64,000 bases of DNA from the NCBI RefSeq assembly GCF_012035195.1, contig NZ_JAAVJH010000014.1, forward strand, positions 1 to 64,000, in the 5' to 3' direction. A program made the translations under genes and the position numbers. Source of the DNA: Sphingomonas corticis (GTDB taxonomy: Bacteria > Pseudomonadota > Alphaproteobacteria > Sphingomonadales > Sphingomonadaceae). A model generated the notes under the pieces. The model made no database searches, was not told the origin of the DNA, and saw nothing but the letters and a program-made list of their open reading frames with translations. Positions 44,268 to 53,655 of this stretch are shown one piece after another. The stretch's first letter is position 1; each line of letters opens with the position of its first letter.

Positions 44268-46454
44268 ATGGCGATCCAGATCCGCACCAACCTGTCCGAA
44301 CCGGAAACGAACGAGACCTTCGTCCCCCACCGGCCGCAGCGGCCGGAGAAGGTGGAGGGCGGCAAGCCGTTTCGTCTGGTCAGCGACTATCAGCCCTCCG
44401 GCGACCAGCCGACTGCCATCAGAGAGCTGGTCGACAGCGCCAGGGCGGGAGAGAAGGACCAGGTGCTGCTGGGCGTTACCGGCTCGGGCAAGACATTCAC
44501 CATGGCCAAGGTGATCGAGGCGATGCAGCGCCCCGCGCTGATCCTCGCACCGAACAAGATCCTCGCCGCGCAGCTGTACGGCGAGTTCAAGAGCTTCTTT
44601 CCGGAGAATGCCGTCGAATATTTCGTCAGTTACTACGATTACTACCAGCCCGAAGCCTATGTGCCGCGGTCGGACACGTACATCGAGAAGGAAAGCTCGG
44701 TGAACGAATCGATCGACCGGATGCGCCACTCCGCGACGCGCGCGCTGCTGGAGCGCGACGACGTCATCATCGTCGCGTCGGTCAGCTGCCTCTACGGTAT
44801 CGGTTCGGTCGAGACCTATTCGGCGATGATCTTCGACCTGAAGAAGGGGCAGAGCGTCGACCAGCGCGAGATCGTACGCAAGCTGGTCGCGCTTCAGTAC
44901 AAGCGCAACGACGCCGCGTTCCAGCGCGGCAATTTCCGCGTGAAAGGCGACAATCTCGAGATCTTCCCCTCGCATTACGAGGACAGCGCGTGGCGCGTGT
45001 CCTTCTTCGGTGACGAGATCGAGGAGATCGTCGAATTCGATCCGCTGACCGGGCAGAAGAACGCGAGCCTGGGCTCGATCCGGGTCTACGCCAATTCGCA
45101 CTATGTGACGCCCGGGCCGACGATGAAGCAGGCCGCCGACGCGATCAGGCACGAATTGTCGGAGCGGTTGAAGGAGCTGGAGGCGGAGGGCAAGCTGCTG
45201 GAGCGCCAGCGCTTGCAGGAGCGCACCAACTTCGACCTGGAGATGATCGCCGCCACCGGCAGCTGCAATGGCATCGAGAATTACAGCCGCTTCCTGACCG
45301 GCCGCCTGCCCGGCGAGCCGCCGCCGACGCTGTTCGAATACCTGCCGGAGAATGCGCTGCTCTTCGTCGACGAAAGTCATCAGACGGTGCCGCAGGTCGG
45401 CGCGATGGCGCGCGGCGACCATCGGCGCAAGATCACGCTCGCCGAATACGGCTTCCGCCTGCCCTCCTGCATCGACAACCGCCCCCTGCGCTTCAACGAA
45501 TGGGACGCGATGCGCCCGCAGACCGTCTGCGTGTCGGCGACGCCGGGTTCGTGGGAGATGGAGCAGTCTGGCGGTGTGTTCGCGGAGCAGGTGATCCGCC
45601 CCACCGGACTGATCGACCCGCCGGTAGAGATCAAGCCGGTCGAAGAGCAGGTGCAGGACTGCATCGTCGAGTGCCGCAAGACCGCCGAGGCGGGCTATCG
45701 CACGCTCGTCACCACGCTGACCAAGCGGATGGCGGAGGATCTGACCGAGTACATGCACGAGGCGGGACTGAAGGTCCGCTACATGCATTCCGACGTGGAG
45801 ACGCTGGAGCGTATCGAGCTGATCCGCGACCTGCGCCTCGGCGTCTACGACGTGCTGGTGGGCATCAACCTGCTGCGCGAGGGGCTGGACATTCCCGAGT
45901 GCGGGCTGGTCTGCATCATGGACGCGGACAAGGAAGGCTTCCTGCGCAGCGAGACCTCGCTGATCCAGACGATCGGCCGCGCCGCGCGCAACGTCGACGG
46001 ACGCGTCATCCTCTACGCCGATCGCATCACCGGCAGCATGGAACGCGCGATGAACGAGACGTCGCGCCGCCGCGAGAAGCAGCAGGCGTACAACGAGGCG
46101 CACGGCATCACCCCGCAGACGATCCGCCGCAACATCGGCGACATCATCGCGCACGTGGCGTCGAAGGATGGGGTCACCGTCGAGATCGACGAGGGGCCGA
46201 CGCACATGGTCGGCCACAATCTGCGCGCCTATATCGAGGAGCTGGAGAAGAAGATGCGCAAGGCCGCGTCGGACCTGGAGTTCGAGGAAGCCGGCCGCCT
46301 GCGCGACGAGATCCGCAGCCTTGAGCAGGAGGAACTGGGCCTGCCGCCTTCCGAGCACAAGGCGCCGGTCATGGGGCGCTCGAACGAGGGCAAGCCGGGG
46401 ACGCGCAAGACGCGGTTCGGCAAGACTGCGCGCAAGTTCGGCGGGCGGCGCTAG
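44268..46454 (+). CDS. uvrB: Excinuclease ABC subunit B
   Basis: A 728-residue nucleotide-excision-repair helicase. Walker A is [12 protein letters not shown], the DNA-clamping beta-hairpin [22 protein letters not shown], helicase motif II DESHQT, and motifs [17 protein letters not shown] and QTIGRAARN. The C-terminal UVR motif is at [21 protein letters not shown], followed by a basic tail of about 45 residues. The ATG at 44268 gives [13 protein letters not shown]. Confidence 0.97.
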   Translation: MAIQIRTNLSEPETNETFVPHRPQRPEKVEGGKPFRLVSDYQPSGDQPTAIRELVDSARAGEKDQVLLGVTGSGKTFTMAKVIEAMQRPALILAPNKILAAQLYGEFKSFFPENAVEYFVSYYDYYQPEAYVPRSDTYIEKESSVNESIDRMRHSATRALLERDDVIIVASVSCLYGIGSVETYSAMIFDLKKGQSVDQREIVRKLVALQYKRNDAAFQRGNFRVKGDNLEIFPSHYEDSAWRVSFFGDEIEEIVEFDPLTGQKNASLGSIRVYANSHYVTPGPTMKQAADAIRHELSERLKELEAEGKLLERQRLQERTNFDLEMIAATGSCNGIENYSRFLTGRLPGEPPPTLFEYLPENALLFVDESHQTVPQVGAMARGDHRRKITLAEYGFRLPSCIDNRPLRFNEWDAMRPQTVCVSATPGSWEMEQSGGVFAEQVIRPTGLIDPPVEIKPVEEQVQDCIVECRKTAEAGYRTLVTTLTKRMAEDLTEYMHEAGLKVRYMHSDVETLERIELIRDLRLGVYDVLVGINLLREGLDIPECGLVCIMDADKEGFLRSETSLIQTIGRAARNVDGRVILYADRITGSMERAMNETSRRREKQQAYNEAHGITPQTIRRNIGDIIAHVASKDGVTVEIDEGPTHMVGHNLRAYIEELEKKMRKAASDLEFEEAGRLRDEIRSLEQEELGLPPSEHKAPVMGRSNEGKPGTRKTRFGKTARKFGGRR

Positions 46455-46623
46455 GGGCCGCTTCGCAGGTCGGCCGTTTGACGCGGCGGCGCGGCGCCTG
46501 CGTGTCGCCGACGCGAGACGGTGCGGCGGTCGGCGCTCTTCCCTGCGCCCCGGCGTGAGCCGAGCTTCTTCGATAGTCGCGCAGCCACTCGCCATTCAGC
46601 CGGGCGTGCCTACATCGGCCGCC

Positions 46624-47364
46624 ATGTACGCCGTGCCGCGCCAGCAACGCATCGGGTCGGGCATCGCCGCCGGGATCGTCACCGCGGCGATCGGCTGGGC
46701 GCTGCTGAACGGACTCGCCGGCGCGGCGGTGCGCGAGAAGGTGGGGGAGACGCTGGCGCTGTTCCGCGTGCCCCCTCCCCCGCCTCCCGAGCGCGTCGTG
46801 CCGAAGAAGCAGAGCACCGCGCGCCCGTCCGGCCGTGCCGCGCCGCCGAACCTGCGCAGTCAGGCAACGCCGGTGGTCGCGCCGCCGCCGATCGTCGAGG
46901 TTCCCCTACCCCCGCCGCCGGTCGTCGCCGCGCCCAAGCCGTTCGCCGGCACGCAGGCGACGCAGGGCGCCGCGCCGACCGTGGGGCCGGGGACGGGCGC
47001 TGGAGGCGTGGGCGATGGCACCGGATCGGGCGGCTGGGGCGACGGTGACGGCGGCCCGGGCGACGAGACGCCGCCGAGATGGCGCCGCGGGCGGCTGACC
47101 GACGCGGACTATCCGAAGGGAGTGGGCGAGGCGGGCTTCGAGGGCACCGTCTCCGTCCGCTTCCTCGTGTGGACCGACGGGCGGGTACGCGAATGCCGGG
47201 TCGACCGGTCGAGCGGCAACGCCGTGCTCGACGCGACCACCTGCCGCCTGATCCAGCAGCGTTTCCGCTACGATCCCTCGCGCGACGCGCAAGGGCGCCC
47301 GGTGCCCGCGTGGATATTGGAGAACCACAGCTGGGTGATCGAGGCGGCACCGGAGGAGCGCTGA
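46624..47364 (+). CDS. TonB-family energy-transducing protein
   Basis: 246 residues. The N-terminal membrane anchor (GIAAGIVTAAIGWALLNGLAG) is followed by a Pro-rich periplasmic region (PPPPPPERVV, VEVPLPPPPVVAAPK) and Gly-rich linker. The C-terminal TonB domain reads FEGTVSVRFLVWTDGRVRECRVDRSSGNAVLDATTCRLIQQRFRY. It couples the proton-motive force to outer-membrane receptors such as the TonB-dependent receptor at 28.5 kb. No exbB/exbD is adjacent. Confidence 0.85.
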   Translation: MYAVPRQQRIGSGIAAGIVTAAIGWALLNGLAGAAVREKVGETLALFRVPPPPPPERVVPKKQSTARPSGRAAPPNLRSQATPVVAPPPIVEVPLPPPPVVAAPKPFAGTQATQGAAPTVGPGTGAGGVGDGTGSGGWGDGDGGPGDETPPRWRRGRLTDADYPKGVGEAGFEGTVSVRFLVWTDGRVRECRVDRSSGNAVLDATTCRLIQQRFRYDPSRDAQGRPVPAWILENHSWVIEAAPEER

Positions 47365-47383
47365 CCCCGACCCGGTCGCCGTG

Positions 47384-47527
47384 TCAGCGTGCGTCCTTGT
47401 CCTCGCGCGCAGGCTCGGCATCGACGGTCTGCGGCGGGGTAGCGGTGTCGCTGTTCTGCGGCGCGTCGGGGTCGGTCAACAGTTCATCCACCGCGCTCTC
47501 GACCGCGTTCGGCTTCTTCTGTGTCAT
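47384..47527 (-). CDS. Small acidic hypothetical protein (47 aa)
   Basis: An ATG with a GAGGAGA ribosome site 6-8 bases upstream, encoding MTQKKPNAVESAVDELLTDP and then an acidic, Pro/Thr-rich end (EPAREDKDAR). It begins 12 bases after the PRC-barrel stop and is probably cotranscribed with it from the EcfG-type promoter. No family is recognised; probably intrinsically disordered. Confidence 0.6.
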   Translation of the reverse strand: MTQKKPNAVESAVDELLTDPDAPQNSDTATPPQTVDAEPAREDKDAR

Positions 47528-47539
47528 GCTCGTCTCTCC

Positions 47540-47908
47540 TCAGCCGGCGGTCAGCGGTTCGGGCGTCACGCCGTAGTAGCTGGCAACGCGATCGGCATAG
47601 GCCTGGTCGAACACCGGCGCGTTGTTCGCCCAGCTTGGCCCGCCTTCCAGCAGGCGGCGGTCGATCGTCACGACATATTGGTCGCGTACGGGATCGAAGC
47701 GCAGCAGTTCAAACGGCAGCGGGTAGAAGCTCTTGCCCATGCCCAGGAATCCACCCAGGCTGAGCACCGCGTGGGTGGTGCGGCCCGATCCCTTGTGCGT
47801 CATGAAGGCGTGGACGGCGCCGAGGTGGTCGCCGTCGCGCCCCTCCACCTTCATCGCGCCGGCGAGGTTCGCCTGCACCAGCAGCAACGTCGGTTCGGTC
47901 TCGGCCAT
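47540..47908 (-). CDS. PRC-barrel domain protein
   Basis: 122 residues. The PRC-barrel strand pattern is seen in LAGAMKVEGRDGDHLGAVHAFMTHKGSGRTTHAVLSLGGFLGMGKSFYPLPFELLRFD, followed by RDQYVVTIDRRLLEG. PRC-barrel proteins of this type are frequent in the alphaproteobacterial general stress response. An EcfG-type promoter lies 32-57 bases upstream of the ATG, which supports stress control. A 47-residue acidic protein follows in the same operon. Confidence 0.85.
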   Translation of the reverse strand: MAETEPTLLLVQANLAGAMKVEGRDGDHLGAVHAFMTHKGSGRTTHAVLSLGGFLGMGKSFYPLPFELLRFDPVRDQYVVTIDRRLLEGGPSWANNAPVFDQAYADRVASYYGVTPEPLTAG

Positions 47909-47939
47909 CGTCGGTCCTCTTGCTTCAGGATAGGATGTG

Positions 47940-47965
47940 AACCGACCGCGGCGGGTTGCGGTTCC
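47940..47965 (-). promoter_or_regulatory. EcfG-type (general stress sigma) promoter of the PRC-barrel operon
   Basis: GGAAC (47965-47961), 17 bases, then GGTT (47943-47940). This fits the EcfG consensus GGAAC-N16/17-CGTT at eight of nine positions and lies about 32 bases before the ATG at 47908. Confidence 0.68.
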
Positions 47966-48007
47966 GGCGCGGTTGAGGCGGCGCGGCGGGTGCGGCATAG
48001 CAGGCGG

Positions 48008-48487
48008 ATGCCGCTGCGTTTTTCCCGTCTGCTCGTCCTTGCGACGCTTGCCGCCGCCGGCTGCGTGCCGCGCGTGGCGCCGCCCCCGCCGCCCGCGCCC
48101 GCGCCGATCCCCGCGCCTGCCCCCACGCCGACGCCGCTGGCGGCCGACTGGCAGGACTGGCCGGTGACGCCCGGAACGTGGCGCTACGCGCGCGGCACGG
48201 GTGCCACCTTCGGCGGGGGGCAGGCGAGCGTGCGCTGCACCGGCGGTGCGATCCGGCTGGCGGGCGCGACGGGGGGCAGCGGCGCGGTGACGATCCGCAC
48301 CACATCGGCGACGCGCGTCCTTCCCGCGGCGGCGGACGGCAGCGTCACGCTTCCCGCGCGTGATCCCCTCCTCGACGCCATCGTCTTCAGCCGCGGGCGC
48401 TTCACGATCGAGCGCGTGGGAGCGGCGACGCTGGTGCTGCCGCCCTGGGCCGAAGTGGCGCGCGTGGTGGAGGATTGCCGCGGCTGA
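48008..48487 (+). CDS. Hypothetical lipoprotein
   Basis: 159 residues: a signal peptide (MPLRFSRLLVLATLAAAGC) with lipobox AAGC, a Pro/Ala-rich linker of about 25 residues, then a compact domain (TPGTWRYARGTGATFGGGQASVRCTGG, LPAAADGSVTLPARDPLLDAIVFSRGRFTIE). Two cysteines (in VRCTG and VEDCRG) may pair. Similar small lipoproteins are widespread in sphingomonads; function unknown. It is divergent from the PRC-barrel operon. Confidence 0.7.
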   Translation: MPLRFSRLLVLATLAAAGCVPRVAPPPPPAPAPIPAPAPTPTPLAADWQDWPVTPGTWRYARGTGATFGGGQASVRCTGGAIRLAGATGGSGAVTIRTTSATRVLPAAADGSVTLPARDPLLDAIVFSRGRFTIERVGAATLVLPPWAEVARVVEDCRG

Positions 48488-48610
48488 CCCGCCAGCGGCG
48501 CGGCGGCGGATTCTGATTCAACGCCGCAATTTTTACAAGACTTGTTTCGCGGCGGCGCCATGCGCATCTTGTGCGTGCGGCCGGTCAGGTCGCGCTCGTT
48601 ATCAACCAGC

Positions 48611-48625
48611 GAAAGGAGGTGATCC
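48611..48625 (+). promoter_or_regulatory. Extended Shine-Dalgarno sequence, 15 bases complementary to the 16S 3' tail
   Basis: GAAAGGAGGTGATCC is the exact complement of the 16S rRNA 3' end (GGATCACCTCCTTTC). Ordinary genes in this window show four to seven bases. It ends one base before the ATG at 48627, so the ribosome-binding core GGAGG is about eight bases from the start. Confidence 0.85.
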
Positions 48626-48626
48626 G

Positions 48627-48683
48627 ATGTCTCATGGTTCAGCAATGGGGTCGGTTCAGTTCGTTCGGGGGACGCGCCGCTAG
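48627..48683 (+). CDS. 18-residue peptide ORF with an extreme ribosome site
   Basis: ATG to TAG, encoding MSHGSAMGSVQFVRGTRR. Downstream, CCTCCTCC near 48710-48717 could pair with the Shine-Dalgarno sequence, and a terminator ends the transcript about 120 bases after the stop. It may be a real micropeptide, a leader/decoy RNA that binds ribosomes, or both. I do not recognise a family. Confidence 0.5.
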   Translation: MSHGSAMGSVQFVRGTRR

Positions 48684-48799
48684 GGTTCGCCGGGTCGCGG
48701 CGGGAGGTATCCTCCTCCAGTCAACGTCGCGGCACACAGGACCCACGCGGCCCGCATGGTCTCCCGGGCTGGAGCTCTCCGGCCGCTGACCATGTCAGG

Positions 48800-48841
48800 A
48801 GGTTGTCGGAACCCTCGCGTGGGGTTCCGGCAACCTCTTTT
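48800..48841 (+). terminator. Intrinsic terminator of the small transcript
   Basis: AGGTTGTCGGAACCC (48800-48814) pairs with GGGTTCCGGCAACCT (48822-48836) over 15 positions with one G-U pair, followed by CTTTT. It also lies just past the gcvPB stop codon and could serve that gene from the other strand. Confidence 0.85.
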
Positions 48842-48856
48842 CATATCCGGCGCCCT

Positions 48857-50431
48857 TTACTCCGCCGCCTCGGCCACCGGCGCCGGCTCCTTCCACACCA
48901 GCACGGGCTTCCTCGCCGCCAGCGTCTCGTCCAGCCGCGAGCGGGGGGCGAAATGCGGCGCGGTCTTCAGCGACGGGTCGCCCGCCTTGGCCCGCTCCGC
49001 CACCGAGCGCAGCGCGCCGATGAACTGGTCGAGCGCCGCCTTCGACTCGGTCTCGGTCGGCTCCACCAGCATCGCGCCGTGGACGACCAGCGGGAAGTAC
49101 ATCGTCATCGGGTGGAACCCCTCGTCGATCAGCGCCTTGGCCGCGTCGATGGTCGAGAAGCCGTCGGCGAAGCCCTTATCGGAGAAGATCGCCTCGTGCA
49201 TGCACGGCCCGCTCGCGGCGAAGGGTGCGTCGAGCACGTCCTCCAGGCTGCGCAGCACGTAATTGGCGTTGAGCACCGCATCCTCCGCCACCTGGCGCAG
49301 CCCGTCCGCGCCGTGGCTGAGGATGTACGTCAGCGCGCGGGTGAACATGCCCATCTGCCCGTGGAAGGCGGTCATGCGGCCGAAGCTGTCGGGATGCCGG
49401 TCCTCGACCGTCTCCTCCTCGACCAGCGTGATATAGCCATCGCCGTGCCGCTCGGTGAAGGGCAACGGGCCGAACGGCGACAGCGCCTCCGACAGCACCA
49501 CCGGGCCCGATCCCGGCCCGCCGCCGCCGTGCGGCGTCGAGAAGGTCTTGTGCAGGTTGATGTGCATCGCGTCCACGCCAAGGTCGCCGGGGCGGACGCG
49601 GCCGACGATCGCGTTGAAGTTCGCGCCGTCGCAATAGACGTAGCCGCCGGCGGCGTGAACGGCGTCGCTGATCGCCTTCAGGTCGCGCTCGAATAGGCCG
49701 CAGGTGTTCGGATTGGTGATCATCACCGCGGCGACGTCCGGCCCCAGACGCGCCGTCAGCGCGTCGAGGTCGACCCGGCCGTCCGGCGTGGCGGGGATAT
49801 CCTCCACGGTGAAGCCGGCGAAGGCGGCGGTGGCGGGATTGGTGCCGTGTGCGCTCTCCGGCACCAGCACGACCTTGCGATGCCCCTCGCCGCGCTTCTC
49901 CAGCGCCGCCTTGATGCACAGGATGCCGCAGAGTTCGCCGTGCGCGCCCGCCTTGGGCGACATGGCAACACCGTGCATCCCGGTCAGGTCGATCAACCAG
50001 AACGCGAGCTGGTTGATGACCTCCAGCGCGCCCTGCACCGTGTCGACGGGCTGGAGCGGATGGACGTCGGCGAAGCCGGGCAGCCGTGCCATCTTCTCGT
50101 TCAGCCGCGGGTTGTGCTTCATCGTGCAACTGCCGAGCGGGAAGAGGCCGAGATCGATGGCGTAATTCTGCCGGCTGAGCCGGGTATAGTGGCGCACCGT
50201 CTCCTGCTCGCTGAGGCCGGGAAGGCCGATCGGCGCCTTGCGCGTCAGGTCGCCGAGCCGATCGTGCGCGACGTCGCCCTCGGCGAAGTCGACGCCCGTC
50301 GTCTTCGTCGAGCCGATCTCGAAGATCAGCGGCTCTTCGAGCATGAGCGCCTTGTTGCCGGTGAAGGTGGGGGCAGCGCCCTCGCCCTTGGCCGGCGCGG
50401 TGGGCTTCCAGCCGGATTGATTGATGCTCAT
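48857..50431 (-). CDS. gcvPB: Glycine dehydrogenase (decarboxylating) subunit 2
   Basis: 524 residues, the PLP-binding half of the split P-protein. The Schiff-base Lys lies in INLHKTFSTPHGGGGPG. Other segments are GSCTMKHNPRLNE, ESAHGTNPATAAFAGF and NPNTCGLFERD. It decarboxylates glycine and passes the aminomethyl group to lipoyl-GcvH. It is the last gene of gcvT-gcvH-gcvPA-gcvPB; a family B repeat separates it from gcvPA. Confidence 0.96.
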   Translation of the reverse strand: MSINQSGWKPTAPAKGEGAAPTFTGNKALMLEEPLIFEIGSTKTTGVDFAEGDVAHDRLGDLTRKAPIGLPGLSEQETVRHYTRLSRQNYAIDLGLFPLGSCTMKHNPRLNEKMARLPGFADVHPLQPVDTVQGALEVINQLAFWLIDLTGMHGVAMSPKAGAHGELCGILCIKAALEKRGEGHRKVVLVPESAHGTNPATAAFAGFTVEDIPATPDGRVDLDALTARLGPDVAAVMITNPNTCGLFERDLKAISDAVHAAGGYVYCDGANFNAIVGRVRPGDLGVDAMHINLHKTFSTPHGGGGPGSGPVVLSEALSPFGPLPFTERHGDGYITLVEEETVEDRHPDSFGRMTAFHGQMGMFTRALTYILSHGADGLRQVAEDAVLNANYVLRSLEDVLDAPFAASGPCMHEAIFSDKGFADGFSTIDAAKALIDEGFHPMTMYFPLVVHGAMLVEPTETESKAALDQFIGALRSVAERAKAGDPSLKTAPHFAPRSRLDETLAARKPVLVWKEPAPVAEAAE

Positions 50432-50452
50432 CAAGCCGATCCTTCCAAATCC

Positions 50453-50541
50453 GTTCGCCCTGAGCCTGTCGAAGCCTGTCCTGAGCTTCGCCGAAGGGGG
50501 CATGTTCCAGGCACGTGCTTCGACAAGCTCAGCACGAGCGG
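50453..50541. repeat. Dispersed repeat (family B) within the gcv operon
   Basis: GTTCGCCCTGAGCCTGTCGA at the left and CTTCGACAAGCTCAGCACGA at the right, with an internal CTGAGCTTCGCCGAAG copy. It fills the gap between gcvPA and gcvPB. Confidence 0.75.
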
Positions 50542-50548
50542 TGTTTCC

Positions 50549-51922
50549 CTAGGCGGCCAGCGCGCCTTCCAGCGCGCCCTCCAGCGCGGTGGCGAGCGCC
50601 TCGATGTCCTCGTCCGTCACCGTTTCCGTCACCGCAACGACCAGCCCGTTCTCCAGCGCGGCGACGCCGGGGTAGAGTCGGCCGAGCGACACGCCGGCCA
50701 GCACGCCCTCGTCGGCCAGCCGGCGCACGATCGGGCGCGCCTCGCGGCCGAGATCGACGGTGAATTCGTTGAAGAAAGTATGGTTGACGACGCGCACGCC
50801 CGGCACCTTCGCCAGCCGCGCCGCCGCGCGGCAGGCGCCGGCATGGTTCAGCCCCGCCAGCCGCCGCAACCCCGCCTCGCCCAGCAGCGTCATGTGCACG
50901 GAGAAGGCGAGCGCGCAAAGCCCCGAGTTGGTGCAGATGTTCGACGTCGCCTTCTCGCGCCGGATATGCTGCTCGCGCGTGGACAGCGTCAGCACGAAAC
51001 CGCGCCGCCCGTCCGCGTCCACCGTCTCGCCGCACAGGCGGCCGGGCATCTGGCGGACGTACTTTTCCTTGCAGCCGAACAGGCCGACGTACGGCCCGCC
51101 GAACTGGAGGCCCACGCCGATCGACTGGCCCTCGCCGACGACGATGTCGGCGTCCATCTCGCCCGGCGCGCGGATCGCGCCCATCGCCACCGGCTCGGTG
51201 ACGACGGCGATCAGCAGCGCCTTGTTGGCGTGGCAGGCGTCGGCGAGCGGCGTCAGGTCGGCGATGCGGCCGAGGATGTCGGGATATTGCACGACGACGC
51301 AGGACGTGTCGGCGTCGATCTTCGCGATCAGCGCGTCGATATCGGTCTCCGCCGACAGTTCCGGCAGCGCCACGTCCAGCGCGTCGCCGGTGTATTTGGC
51401 CATCGTCTTCGCGACGGAGACGTAGTGCGGATGCAGCCCGCCGCTCAGGATCGCCTTTGCCCGCTTGGTGATTCGGCGCGCCATGCCGATCGCTTCCCAG
51501 CACGCGGTCGAGCCGTCGTACATCGACGCATTGGCGACGTCGGTGCCCAGCATCCGCGCGACCTGCGTCTGGAATTCGAAGAGCATCTGCAGCGTGCCCT
51601 GCGCGATCTCCGGCTGGTAGGGCGTGTAGGCGGTCAGGAACTCGCCGCGCTGGATCAGGTGATCGACGCTGGCGGGCACGTGATGGCGATAGGCGCCCGC
51701 GCCCAGGAAGAAAGGCACTTCCCCCGCGACGGTGTTCTTGCGCCCCAGCGCGGTCATGTGGCGTTCCACCGCCAGCTCGCTGGCGTGCAGCGGCAGGCCG
51801 CGGATCGGCCCGTCGAGCCGCGCCTCCTTCGGCACGTCGGCGAACAGCGCGTCGATGGACGGCGCGCCGATCACGGACAGCATTTCCGTGCGGTCGGCGG
51901 GGGTGAGCGGTAGGTAGCGCAA
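50549..51922 (-). CDS. gcvPA: Glycine dehydrogenase (decarboxylating) subunit 1
   Basis: 457 residues, the other half of the split P-protein. Typical segments are [55 protein letters not shown] and the [11 protein letters not shown] motif. The TTG at 51922 is chosen because it gives the family start [15 protein letters not shown] and follows GGAGAA; a GTG at 51946 is possible. It forms a heterodimeric pair with GcvPB. Confidence 0.95.
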   Translation of the reverse strand: MRYLPLTPADRTEMLSVIGAPSIDALFADVPKEARLDGPIRGLPLHASELAVERHMTALGRKNTVAGEVPFFLGAGAYRHHVPASVDHLIQRGEFLTAYTPYQPEIAQGTLQMLFEFQTQVARMLGTDVANASMYDGSTACWEAIGMARRITKRAKAILSGGLHPHYVSVAKTMAKYTGDALDVALPELSAETDIDALIAKIDADTSCVVVQYPDILGRIADLTPLADACHANKALLIAVVTEPVAMGAIRAPGEMDADIVVGEGQSIGVGLQFGGPYVGLFGCKEKYVRQMPGRLCGETVDADGRRGFVLTLSTREQHIRREKATSNICTNSGLCALAFSVHMTLLGEAGLRRLAGLNHAGACRAAARLAKVPGVRVVNHTFFNEFTVDLGREARPIVRRLADEGVLAGVSLGRLYPGVAALENGLVVAVTETVTDEDIEALATALEGALEGALAA

Positions 51923-51954
51923 CTCTATTCTCCGACCCGCAATCACGAACGCCC

Positions 51955-52038
51955 CGTCACCCCGGCCTCGTGCCGGGGTCCAGAGCCACGCAGCGCGGTT
52001 CTCGCGGCTCTGGATGCCGGGACGAGCCCGGCATGACG
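51955..52038. repeat. Dispersed palindromic repeat (family A) within the gcv operon
   Basis: CGTCACCCCGGCCTCGTGCC at the left and GACGAGCCCGGCATGACG at the right, with GGTCCAGAGCC/GGCTCTGGAT as inner arms. It lies between gcvH and gcvPA. Confidence 0.8.
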
Positions 52039-52045
52039 AAGGAGA

Positions 52046-52417
52046 TCACAGCTTCGCGACGAACGCCTCGTAGGCGGCCTCGTCCATCAACTCCTCCAGC
52101 TCCGACGGGTCGGACAGCTGGATGCGGAAGAACCAGCCCTCGCCTTCCGGATCGCTGTTGACGAGGCTCGGATCGTCGGCGAGCGCGGCATTGCCCTCCA
52201 CCACGTTGCCCGACACGGGCGAGTAGACGTCGCTGGCCGCCTTCACGCTCTCGACCACCGCGGCCTCGTCGCCCTTCGTCAGCTGGCGCCCCTCGTCGGG
52301 CACCTCGACGAACACGATGTCGCCGAGCTGGCCCTGCGCATAGTCGCTGATGCCGACGGTCCCGGTGTCGCCGTCGACGTCGATCCACTCGTGATCCTCG
52401 GTGAAATAGCGGCTCAT
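52046..52417 (-). CDS. gcvH: Glycine cleavage system H protein
   Basis: 123 residues, the lipoyl carrier of the glycine cleavage system. The lipoylated Lys59 lies in [17 protein letters not shown], and the N-terminus [13 protein letters not shown] is typical. The ATG at 52417 overlaps the gcvT stop by one base (TGATG); a GTG codon directly before it is an alternative. Confidence 0.96.
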   Translation of the reverse strand: MSRYFTEDHEWIDVDGDTGTVGISDYAQGQLGDIVFVEVPDEGRQLTKGDEAAVVESVKAASDVYSPVSGNVVEGNAALADDPSLVNSDPEGEGWFFRIQLSDPSELEELMDEAAYEAFVAKL

Positions 52418-53592
52418 CACTTCACTCCTCGGAAGTAGCGGTGGGGAACGAACGGCATCGCGGCGACGGTCGCCTGGTGGACCTTGCCGCGCTGCGCGAG
52501 TTGGATGGTCGTGCCCGGTGCGGCGAGCGCGGCGGGGACATAGGCCATGGCGATCGGCGCGCCGACGCTGGGCGCGAAGCCGCCGGAGGTGACGCGGCCG
52601 ACGGTAGAGCCGTCGGCGTCCACCACGGTCGCGCCCTCGCGCACCGGCTGGCGCCCCTCGACCAGCAGGCCGACGCGCTTCAGCACCGCGCCGCCCTCGC
52701 GCTCCGCCGCGATCCGCGCGGCGCCGGGGAAGTCGCCCGCCTCGCGCCGCCGCTTCGACAGCGCGAAGCCGAGGTCGGCCATCACCGGCGTCGTCTCCTC
52801 ATCAAGGTCGTGGCCGTAGAGCGGCAGTCCCGCCTCCAGCCGCAGCGAGTCGCGGGCGCCGAGACCGATCGGTTTCACCTCCGGCTGCGCCAGCAGCGCG
52901 TCCGCCAGCGCCTCCACCGCCTCGGCCGGCACCGAAATCTCGCAGCCGTCCTCGCCGGTATAGCCCGAGCGGCTGATCCACAGGTCATGGCCCTGCCACG
53001 CGAACGCCGCCGCCTGCATGAACACCAGCGCGTCGACGCCGGGCACCACGCGGGCGAGCGCCGCCACCGCCTCGGGCCCCTGCACCGCCAGCAGCGCGTG
53101 ATCCTCCATCAGGTTCAGCGTCACGTCGTCGGGCAGATGCTCGATCATGTGCGCGATGTCGTCATATTTGGTCGCGCCGTTGACGACCATGTAGATCCGG
53201 GCGTGGTCCTGCCGCGTCAGCATCAGGTCGTCGAGGATGCCGCCCTGCTCCGTCAGCAGCAGCGAGTAGCGCGCCTTGTTCATCGGCAGCCCGGCGATGT
53301 CCGCGGGCAGCAGCGCCTCCAGCGTCGCGACGACGTTCTCGCCGGTGAAGGTCAGCTGGCCCATGTGGCTGACGTCGAACAGGCCGGCGCTCTCGCGCGT
53401 CCACAGATGCTCGGCCATGATGCCCTCGTACTGGACGGGCATGTGATAGCCGGCGAACTCCACCATCCGGCCGCCGCGCGCGCGGTGCCAGGCGTCCAGC
53501 GGCAGCGTCTGGACCGGCGGGGGCGCGCCCTCTTCCGCGTCGGTGTCGCCCGACAGGGTGGTGCCGCGGGCCTGGAGGTCGGTGTCGCTCAT
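52417..53592 (-). CDS. gcvT: Aminomethyltransferase (glycine cleavage T protein)
   Basis: 391 residues. It transfers the methylene group to tetrahydrofolate and releases ammonia. Motifs are [25 protein letters not shown], the catalytic-site [13 protein letters not shown] and [18 protein letters not shown]. The N-terminal 25 residues before the GcvT fold are acidic and unusual in composition. It is the first gene of the operon, directly behind the tandem glycine riboswitch. Confidence 0.96.
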   Translation of the reverse strand: MSDTDLQARGTTLSGDTDAEEGAPPPVQTLPLDAWHRARGGRMVEFAGYHMPVQYEGIMAEHLWTRESAGLFDVSHMGQLTFTGENVVATLEALLPADIAGLPMNKARYSLLLTEQGGILDDLMLTRQDHARIYMVVNGATKYDDIAHMIEHLPDDVTLNLMEDHALLAVQGPEAVAALARVVPGVDALVFMQAAAFAWQGHDLWISRSGYTGEDGCEISVPAEAVEALADALLAQPEVKPIGLGARDSLRLEAGLPLYGHDLDEETTPVMADLGFALSKRRREAGDFPGAARIAAEREGGAVLKRVGLLVEGRQPVREGATVVDADGSTVGRVTSGGFAPSVGAPIAMAYVPAALAAPGTTIQLAQRGKVHQATVAAMPFVPHRYFRGVK

Positions 53593-53655
53593 CGTGCAGT
53601 CTCCGCGTCGAAGGGGCGTACCGACGAGCGGAGAAGCCCCGCGCGGCGATCCGGT

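Larger units (their letters stand above)
48488..48856. other. 369-base intergenic region holding a small transcript
   Basis: Between the lipoprotein and gcvPB. It contains an AT-rich stretch with the inverted repeat ACAAG-A-CTTGT (48535-48545), a 15-base extended Shine-Dalgarno sequence, an 18-codon ORF, a GGAGG-TAT-CCTCC hairpin region near 48701-48714, and a strong plus-strand terminator. No protein gene longer than 18 codons is credible here. Confidence 0.7.

Noticed and set aside
44163..46595. 810-codon open frame opposite uvrB
   Set aside because: Composition is that of a shadow frame (Ala/Arg/His/Val/Asp-rich), with no family motif; UvrB is certain on the plus strand.
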